Virus record (IMG/VR): IMGVR_UViG_3300025828_000150
Coordinates: 1-27,357 of that record
Strand: one strand, 5' to 3'
Length of the DNA stretch: 27,357 bases
Origin: a virus
The position numbers were made by a program, and so were the translations under genes. The notes under the pieces are model-generated. The model ran no database searches. It worked only from the letters and a program-made list of their open reading frames with translations, and had not been told where the DNA came from. Shown in pieces: positions 23,111 through 27,357 of the stretch (positions are counted from its first letter, which is position 1; the number at the start of each line of letters is the position of its first letter).

Positions 23111-23815
23111 ATGAAAGACCAAAAAAATTTAACCAGTGATGCTAATCACTATAATACTATTAACAATAAAATAAGTAATAATGAACAAGTAATAAGTAAC
23201 AAACAACAACTAATATATAGATTTGCATCTGACACATCAGATGACAAAAGATCTACAAATAAGTTAAATGAGTCCGTTGACTCGACTTCGTCGAAAGATT
23301 ATTCGTTCATAACTGAAAAATATTGTGTAGCGGCGCAGAATTTACTCCGCAAAGATATTTTTTCTGTTTCATTCTCAGTACTGGGCAAAAAGTCAGATCA
23401 CCGCCGCAGTATGAACATAGACGTGATATTTGAACCCGGTGATAGACCATACAAATACAAAGTTGATATGGTTGGCAGTCGCTATGCATATGAAATCACA
23501 AACCGTATACGTGATGAAGAACGCAAATGGCCAATGTGGGATATGGTAATTGGTGCTGTAAAGCATGAAGGTCACATGTGGGGTAAATTACGCAACAGAA
23601 CAAAAAACACAAAGATTGTGCCACGTCAGCGAATTAACTATTGTGTTGCAGGCTTAGATTCTGATGCTGTAGCACATCTAATATTAGGTAATAACACAAA
23701 AATCAGTTGTCAATTAGAAGACGTAAAGGACATTGACCTGCGTAAATTGTTTATAGCCAAAGGCACTTGGATTAATCCGGAATGGGATGAAGGAGATTAT
23801 GATGTCAAATTGTAA
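23111..23815 (+). CDS. Unknown protein (234 aa), first gene of sigma70-driven operon
   Basis: Not recognised. Start chosen at ATG 23111 after GGAGAAAAA; the frame is open to 23012 but only from a TTG inside the promoter. The first 60 residues are low-complexity and Asn/Ser-rich (NHYNTINNKISNNEQVISNK), then a linker SVDSTSSKDYS. The core is compact alpha/beta: VSFSVLGKKSDHRRSMNIDV, FEPGDRPYKYKVDMVGSRYA, RIRDEERKWPMWDMVIGAVK, HEGHMWGKLRNRTKNTKIV. His and Trp are frequent, but no known catalytic motif was seen. The 5' end DNA is much more AT-rich than the rest of the gene, suggesting an added N-terminal segment. The stop overlaps the next gene. Confidence 0.65.
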   Translation: MKDQKNLTSDANHYNTINNKISNNEQVISNKQQLIYRFASDTSDDKRSTNKLNESVDSTSSKDYSFITEKYCVAAQNLLRKDIFSVSFSVLGKKSDHRRSMNIDVIFEPGDRPYKYKVDMVGSRYAYEITNRIRDEERKWPMWDMVIGAVKHEGHMWGKLRNRTKNTKIVPRQRINYCVAGLDSDAVAHLILGNNTKISCQLEDVKDIDLRKLFIAKGTWINPEWDEGDYDVKL

Positions 23816-24008
23816 ATCTCAATCGCTAAGACCTAGATCAGAATTAGATCGTTTGTTCAGTGTGCAATGGGATGATCTCAGCAAACATGAACAAGCAATA
23901 GAAAAATTATCAGACGGACCCATATGGAGTTGTTATAAAACAGTGGTACTAGATGAACTAATCACATATGAGCATTATTTGGAATATTATTATGATTATG
24001 AAGTGTAA
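23802..24008 (+). CDS. Unknown small protein (68 aa)
   Basis: Not recognised. Start chosen at ATG 23802, six bases after AAGGAG; an ATG directly before it would add one residue. It overlaps the previous stop. A single helical, acidic domain: SELDRLFSVQWDDLSKHEQA, IEKLSDGPIWSCYKTVVLDE, ending HYLEYYYDYEV. The C-terminus is rich in Tyr. It overlaps the next gene by 11 bases. It is part of a tightly packed unknown operon. Confidence 0.55.
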   Translation: MSNCKSQSLRPRSELDRLFSVQWDDLSKHEQAIEKLSDGPIWSCYKTVVLDELITYEHYLEYYYDYEV

Positions 24009-24189
24009 ACAACAAAATAATCCTGTTAAAGAACATGCTGGACATCAGTGGCTTCTAGTTAGAGGTAATTGGGGACCACATCGTGCCAAGTATATTTGTG
24101 CTGATTGTGACGGAAAATGGGTAAAATGGCATAGCATAAAAGCATCTGTTAATAAATATGTTATATGCTCACAGACAAACAGCGAATAG
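23998..24189 (+). CDS. Small CxxC protein (63 aa), conserved-type WGPH protein
   Basis: 63 aa, ATG 23998 overlapping the previous stop. Sequence features: H-x2-H (HAGHQWLL), then RGNWGPHRAKYICADCDGKW and VKWHSIKASV. The GNWGPH-x-A-K-x-x-C-x-x-C-x-x-W/F-x-K-W pattern is familiar from short proteins of marine phages; with the upstream His residues it may form a zinc site (CxxC plus His). Function unknown. It overlaps the next gene. Confidence 0.6.
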   Translation: MKCKQQNNPVKEHAGHQWLLVRGNWGPHRAKYICADCDGKWVKWHSIKASVNKYVICSQTNSE

Positions 24190-24496
24190 ATCTACTTGAT
24201 CCACTACTAACACCCACACATCATCATTGGTTTATCAGAAAATGGATAGATGTGACTGATGCTCCAACATATATCACTGACAGTTTATCAGAAAATGGAT
24301 AGATGTGACTGATGCTCCAACATATATCACTGACATACTGCACCGATTAGCAACAATGGATAAATCAGAACGCAAAAAGTTCTATTTTGTTAATGATCAA
24401 GTGTATTATCTGGATATAGAACCAGAAAAGTTAGTGAAACATGCAACACAAGGCTGGATTACTGCTACTAGATACACAATTAGTAGAAAAAATTAA
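24165..24496 (+). pseudogene. Unknown small protein (92 aa after repair), frame broken by 53-bp duplication
   Basis: As written, ATG 24165 is followed by a stop at 24300 after 45 codons. Removing one copy of the 53-bp repeat joins it to the frame ending at 24496: LTDKQRIDLLDPLLTPTHHH, then WFIRKWIDVTDAPTYITDIL and HRLATMDKSERKKFYFVNDQ, ending TRYTISRKN. The joined protein reads naturally, with helix then beta segments. Not recognised. It begins inside the previous gene and ends just before the late-promoter-like box at 24504. Confidence 0.6.
24230..24335 (+). repeat. 53-bp exact tandem duplication
   Basis: The unit 24230-24282 (beginning GTTTATCAGAAAATGG) is repeated exactly at 24283-24335. 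53 is not divisible by three, so it breaks the gene. Removing one copy restores it. Confidence 0.97.
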
Positions 24497-24503
24497 AGAT
24501 CTG

Positions 24504-24511
24504 CATAAATA
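24504..24511 (+). promoter_or_regulatory. Candidate late promoter box CATAAATA
   Basis: CATAAATA-TAGT-CATA lies in the 66-base gap ahead of the terminase small subunit. Same structure as at 12997 and 21835. It would place terminase and portal under late control. The gap also contains a short weak hairpin (CACC/GGTG) further downstream. Confidence 0.5.
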
Positions 24512-24562
24512 TAGTCATATACGGAATACACCACCGAGCAATGGTGATTTACAGGAATGCAT

Positions 24563-24967
24563 ATGACTGATGAACAACAACCTCAAGACAAACACTATCG
24601 TGTTCAAAATGTTAAATACGGCGAGAAAACAGTTACTGGTAGAGTAATTGGTCGTAACAAAACAGTAATACCAGAAGAGCAAGTGGCTATGCTTAGCCAA
24701 TATCACTGCACCAATAAAGAAATGGCAGACTTTTTTGATGTGCCATTACAAACCTTTGTGGATAACTTCCGTGATATTATCACAAAAAATAGAATCATTA
24801 CGAAGCAGAGATTGCGTAAAGCACAATTGGATCTAGCTCTAAATAAACATGATAGAGTTATGCTGATATGGTTAGGCAAGCAGATGTTGGGTCAAGCAGA
24901 GAATCCAATATCAGAAGAAAGCAATCAAGTGCTTCCATGGCTCGACGAAGAATCAGCAGATGAATAG
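24563..24967 (+). CDS. Terminase small subunit, probable
   Basis: 134 aa (start at ATG 24563, six bases after CAGGA; ATG 24557 is too close). It directly precedes the large terminase, separated by 17 bases. It contains a helix-turn-helix-like unit: EEQVAMLSQYHCTNKEMADF, then FDVPLQTFVDNFRDIITKNR, which has the classic helix-turn-helix pattern of phage small terminases, and a following basic helix (KQRLRKAQLDLALNKHDRVM). The C-terminus is acidic (PWLDEESADE), which often contacts the large subunit. It probably recognises the packaging site. The HTH pattern and place make the call good, the exact family less so. Confidence 0.75.
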   Translation: MTDEQQPQDKHYRVQNVKYGEKTVTGRVIGRNKTVIPEEQVAMLSQYHCTNKEMADFFDVPLQTFVDNFRDIITKNRIITKQRLRKAQLDLALNKHDRVMLIWLGKQMLGQAENPISEESNQVLPWLDEESADE

Positions 24968-24984
24968 ATATATAGAAAACAGAT

Positions 24985-25911
24985 ATGAAGTTAACAGAAC
25001 CCCAAAAGGATATACTGAACAATCCTGCACGATTTAAAGTTGTAGCAAGTGGTAGACGTTTTGGTAAAACATACGCCAGCATAGCCGCATTGGCAAAACA
25101 CAGTCGATATCCCAATTCAAAATGCATGTACATTGCACCCAGTTATCGTATGGCCAAACAGATTGTGTGGGAAGATCTCAAGTTAATGCTGAAACAAAGA
25201 CGTTGGGCAAAACGCATAAATGAAAGTGAATTAACCATCACATTGGTAAACAACAGCCAAATAATGTTGCGTAGTGCTGACAATCCTGATTCAATACGTG
25301 GTGTTGGTTTAGACTTTGTGGTTATAGATGAAGCCGCAGACATTGACAACAGTGGTGAAGCATGGGGTGCAGTTATACGTCCCACGTTATCCGATCGTGA
25401 AGGACATGCTCTCATTATAGGATCACCCAAAGGACGTAATTGGTTTTATGACTTATATCAAAATGCCAAACACTATGAAGATTGGCACAGTTGGCAATAC
25501 ACCACAGCAGAAGGTGGCAATGTAAGTGAAGCAGAAATAAATCAAGCAAAGCAAGACCTAGATGAAAGAACATTTCAACAAGAATACCTAGCACAATTTG
25601 TTAATTACTCAGGCGTTATATATTATGCATTTGGTGAACACAATATTAAAAGTATGCCACAACCAGCAGACTTGCGAACACCACTACACATAGGCATGGA
25701 CTTCAACATTGATCCAGGTTGTGCTGTTATTGGATATCAACACAGAGAAGGCATACACATATTCGATGAACTGGAAATATATGGCACTGACACCGGTGAA
25801 ATATGGACTTCAACATTGATCCAGGTTGTGCTGTTATTGGATATCAACACAGAGAAGGCATACACATATTCGATGAACTGGAAATATATGGCACTGACAC
25901 CGGTGAAATGA
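24985..25911 (+). CDS. Terminase large subunit, ATPase and start of nuclease
   Basis: Packaging motor and nuclease. Walker A is SGRRFGKT (residues 22-29), Walker B FVVIDEA (about 111-117, DE at 115-116), motif III-like IIGSPKG near 144-150, and the nuclease begins with GMDFNIDPG, where Asp239 is the first metal ligand. The frame as given then runs into the second copy of a 107-bp duplication, so the final 30 or so residues (from IWTSTLIQVVLLLDIN) are spurious. The first ORF is 308 aa. With one copy removed the gene spans 24985-26336, 414 aa, an ordinary length for a large terminase of this type. Confidence 0.9.
   Translation: MKLTEPQKDILNNPARFKVVASGRRFGKTYASIAALAKHSRYPNSKCMYIAPSYRMAKQIVWEDLKLMLKQRRWAKRINESELTITLVNNSQIMLRSADNPDSIRGVGLDFVVIDEAADIDNSGEAWGAVIRPTLSDREGHALIIGSPKGRNWFYDLYQNAKHYEDWHSWQYTTAEGGNVSEAEINQAKQDLDERTFQQEYLAQFVNYSGVIYYAFGEHNIKSMPQPADLRTPLHIGMDFNIDPGCAVIGYQHREGIHIFDELEIYGTDTGEIWTSTLIQVVLLLDINTEKAYTYSMNWKYMALTPVK
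25696..25909 (+). repeat. 107-bp exact tandem duplication in large terminase gene
   Basis: Copies at 25696-25802 and 25803-25909 are identical (start ATGGACTTCAACATTG). 107 is not divisible by three, so the terminase frame breaks. It is the longest of the seven tandem copies. Confidence 0.98.
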
Positions 25912-26336
25912 GCAGAGAAATACAACAGAGATATCCAAATAGAAAAATCATTGTGTATCCAGATGCCGCTGGCGCACAACGCAAAACAAGTGCAGGTGGA
26001 GTTACTGATCACATCATACTTAAGAACAGTGGCTTTGAATTAAAAGTGGGCAGTATCAATCCTTCAGTGAAAGATCGCATCGCCGCGGTAAATAGTGTGT
26101 GTAAGAGCAATGACGGTGTTGTGAAGTTGAGTGTAGAACCCAGTTGCAAAAAAACAATTGAGTGTTTACGCAAACAGGTTTATAAAGAAGGCACAAGACA
26201 ACCAGAAAAGTCAGGCTACGATCATATGAATGACGCACTGGGTTATTTGATCAATCATTTATATCCATTACGTCAAAACGTTAAGCCTGCACCCGTTGGT
26301 GGTATTAGGCGACAAACAGGAGGCCATTACAGATGA
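25803..26336 (+). CDS. Terminase large subunit, nuclease domain (C-terminal part)
   Basis: The RNase H-like nuclease of the large terminase, starting within the second copy of the 107-bp repeat. It holds the second and third metal-binding acids: VYPDAAG (Asp291 in the repaired numbering) and GYDHMNDALGY (Asp377 and Asp381). The Met at 25803 is the internal GMDF methionine, not a true start. The C-terminus (RQNVKPAPVGGIRRQTGGHY) is basic and flexible. All three catalytic acids are retained once one copy of the repeat is removed, arguing that the true gene is functional. The stop overlaps the next start (ATGA). Confidence 0.88.
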   Translation: MDFNIDPGCAVIGYQHREGIHIFDELEIYGTDTGEMSREIQQRYPNRKIIVYPDAAGAQRKTSAGGVTDHIILKNSGFELKVGSINPSVKDRIAAVNSVCKSNDGVVKLSVEPSCKKTIECLRKQVYKEGTRQPEKSGYDHMNDALGYLINHLYPLRQNVKPAPVGGIRRQTGGHYR

Positions 26337-26581
26337 GATATACCAGACTTATAGTGAACATACTAGAACCCAAACAACAATATCTGTTGGACTTTGTTGA
26401 CCTTAATCTAAAAGGTTGTCAAAAGCAACTGCAAGATTATTTGCGTAATTCACCTACCGGCACAGACTACATGCATCTACAGTGTGTGTATACCAAAAGC
26501 AGAAAAACAAAGTATGCACCAATGATGCACCCTACCAGCAACGTGGTAGTGAATATAGGAGATATAAATGAGAATCGATAA
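26333..26581 (+). CDS. Unknown small protein (82 aa)
   Basis: Not recognised. ATG 26333 overlaps the terminase stop. 82 aa, alpha/beta: RYTRLIVNILEPKQQYLLDF, VDLNLKGCQKQLQDYLRNSP, then a C-terminal MMHPTSNVVVNIGDINENR. No membrane helix or known motif. The stop overlaps the start of the next gene by 14 bases. Tucked between terminase and the portal-side genes, it may be a head-related accessory. Confidence 0.55.
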   Translation: MRYTRLIVNILEPKQQYLLDFVDLNLKGCQKQLQDYLRNSPTGTDYMHLQCVYTKSRKTKYAPMMHPTSNVVVNIGDINENR

Positions 26582-26741
26582 ACCAAAAGCAAAAACAAAA
26601 AACCTTAACACATTCAGTCTAATCAGTGCAATCCTACTGTGGGGCATGATTGTGGGACACATCAGTTGGTGGGCCATGTTTGCATTCATACCCAGTGTGA
26701 TTGTGGCATTTGGCAGTGAGGTAGAGTATGACAAACAGTAA
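26568..26741 (+). CDS. Small membrane protein with two helices (57 aa), holin candidate
   Basis: 57 aa from ATG 26568, preceded by AGGAGATATAA. It has a basic N-terminus (RIDKPKAKTKNLN), then two hydrophobic segments: FSLISAILLWGMIVGHI (about 18-34) and WWAMFAFIPSVIVAFGS (about 36-52), with a short acidic tail. A tiny two-helix protein could be a class II-like holin, but it lies between terminase genes and portal, not near a lysin, so this is only a possibility. It overlaps both neighbours. Confidence 0.6.
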   Translation: MRIDKPKAKTKNLNTFSLISAILLWGMIVGHISWWAMFAFIPSVIVAFGSEVEYDKQ

Positions 26742-27022
26742 AATTCCAAAAGAAGGATCAAAGGCTTGGCAGAAGAATGAAAAAATTATCAATAATAATT
26801 CTGCACTAGAATGAAAAAATTATCAATAATAATTCTGCACTAAAGCAAGCCAGAGATATCAGTCAAGGATTAGAAAAGCCAGCACACAGATACACTAGTT
26901 CAGGTGGCAAAGGCTCAGCACCACGTCCAGGAGCATACAGTCAACAGTACAAAGACAATTGGGAAAGAATATTTGGTGGTGATAGAAAGAATGTAAACCA
27001 CAAAGAAACAGATGAAGATTAA
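26728..27022 (+). pseudogene. Unknown small basic protein (86 aa after repair), frame broken by 34-bp duplication
   Basis: ATG 26728 overlaps the membrane-protein gene. As written it stops at 26812 after 28 codons, at the start of the second copy of a 34-bp repeat. Removing one copy gives a continuous 86-aa frame to 27022: TNSKIPKEGSKAWQKNEKII, NNNSALKQARDISQGLEKPA, HRYTSSGGKGSAPRPGAYSQ, ending NVNHKETDED. It is basic, probably disordered, with a helix at the start. Not recognised. Confidence 0.6.
26774..26842 (+). repeat. 34-bp exact tandem duplication
   Basis: The unit GAATGAAAAAATTATC... (26775-26808) is repeated exactly at 26809-26842, with one extra matching base at 26774. It breaks the surrounding gene, which reads through again when one copy is removed. 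Confidence 0.96.
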
Positions 27023-27230
27023 ATTACCAAACGCAGTAGAATTACAACAGATTGCAGATCAATATCCACATCCTGGTGTTAGTCTGTACAATGAATACAT
27101 GGAGGCATGGAATCAGTTAGATGACACTGACCGTGCTTTACACAAGATAGCAGAAACACAAACATATTGTAATTACATCAGTGCAAAAACATATGGGCAC
27201 CAAGTGTACAACATACAACAGAACAGATGA
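27012..27230 (+). CDS. Unknown small protein (72 aa)
   Basis: Not recognised. ATG 27012 overlaps the end of the previous (repaired) gene, and the stop overlaps the next start at 27227 (ATGA). 72 aa, helical: KLPNAVELQQIADQYPHPGV, SLYNEYMEAWNQLDDTDRAL, HKIAETQTYCNYISAKTYGH. No motif recognised. The close packing suggests it is expressed with the terminase/portal genes. Confidence 0.55.
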   Translation: MKIKLPNAVELQQIADQYPHPGVSLYNEYMEAWNQLDDTDRALHKIAETQTYCNYISAKTYGHQVYNIQQNR

Positions 27231-27357
27231 AAGATCCAGAATTAGAAATTATACCAGGCTCAGACAGCGATGTTGCTCGCAATTTAACCAGATTGACTGA
27301 CATAAACCAAAACATTGCCAATGTACGCAAAGAATTTATTGGCAAACCCAAAGTGTG
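27227..27357 (+). CDS. Start of a gene cut by the window end, possibly the portal N-terminus
   Basis: ATG 27227, 43 codons visible (KDPELEIIPGSDSDVARNLT, RLTDINQNIANVRKEFIGKP) and no stop before the end. Acidic then helical. If the sequence is circular, its two last bases plus base 1 make a TGT codon and the frame passes straight into the portal frame at base 2 with no stop. That agreement could happen by chance one time in three, but terminase at this end and portal at the other make it the simplest reading. A whole portal would then have about 480 residues. Confidence 0.6.
   Translation, partial: MKDPELEIIPGSDSDVARNLTRLTDINQNIANVRKEFIGKPKV

Noticed and set aside
1-27357. Terminal direct repeats or tRNA genes
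   Set aside because: The first and last bases share no overlap, and no cloverleaf with anticodon and T-loop GTTCRA was found.

Overview
The window is dense with one-strand (+) genes of a tailed double-stranded DNA bacteriophage. No gene on the minus strand is convincing. The gene order (terminase, portal, scaffold, coat, connectors, tail tube, G/GT chaperone with a -1 frameshift site, tape measure, three distal tail proteins, fibres) and the roughly 885-900 residue tape measure indicate a siphovirus-like, long non-contractile tail. The AT-rich coding, the fibre repeats built on TTDDLTEGTTNLYF and several small conserved-looking proteins suggest a marine environmental phage. I cannot name a host or genus.

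Layout. 1-4.7 kb: head module (portal 3' part, scaffold, major capsid, connector, terminator-like protein, tail tube), closed by a strong UUCG-loop terminator. 4.7-8.7 kb: two small ORFs, tail assembly chaperone G and G-T fusion, an HK97 gp10-like protein, tape measure. 8.7-20.1 kb: distal tail proteins, a J-like hub of 941 aa, a baseplate/fibre adaptor, a very long repetitive fibre (about 1774 aa after repair) and a probable beta-propeller tip protein. 20.1-22.8 kb: tiny overlapping genes, three of them very basic, a coiled-coil/membrane XhlA-like protein, an HNH endonuclease and two unknowns, ending in a terminator. 22.8-23.1 kb: the only large non-coding stretch, rich in inverted repeats and carrying a near-perfect sigma70 promoter. 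23.1-24.5 kb: an operon of unknown small genes. 24.5-27.36 kb: small and large terminase and small genes. The last partial ORF runs off the end in the frame that enters the portal at base 2, so the sequence may be a circular molecule cut inside the portal gene.

Two layers need separating. First, seven exact head-to-tail duplications (17, 20, 51, 23, 53, 107 and 34 bp) lie inside genes. Six shift the frame, and deleting one copy restores a full-length protein every time, including the large terminase, tape measure and main fibre. This is most simply an assembly artefact, so six genes appear broken only in this version of the sequence. Second, there are real regulatory signals: a lambda-type G GGA AAG slippery site, a recurring CATAAATA-N4-YATA motif in gaps between gene blocks that resembles T4-type late promoters, one consensus sigma70 promoter, two good terminators and a structured 180-base element.

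No polymerase, helicase, primase, integrase or endolysin is recognisable. Either the phage depends heavily on its host or other genome segments are missing.
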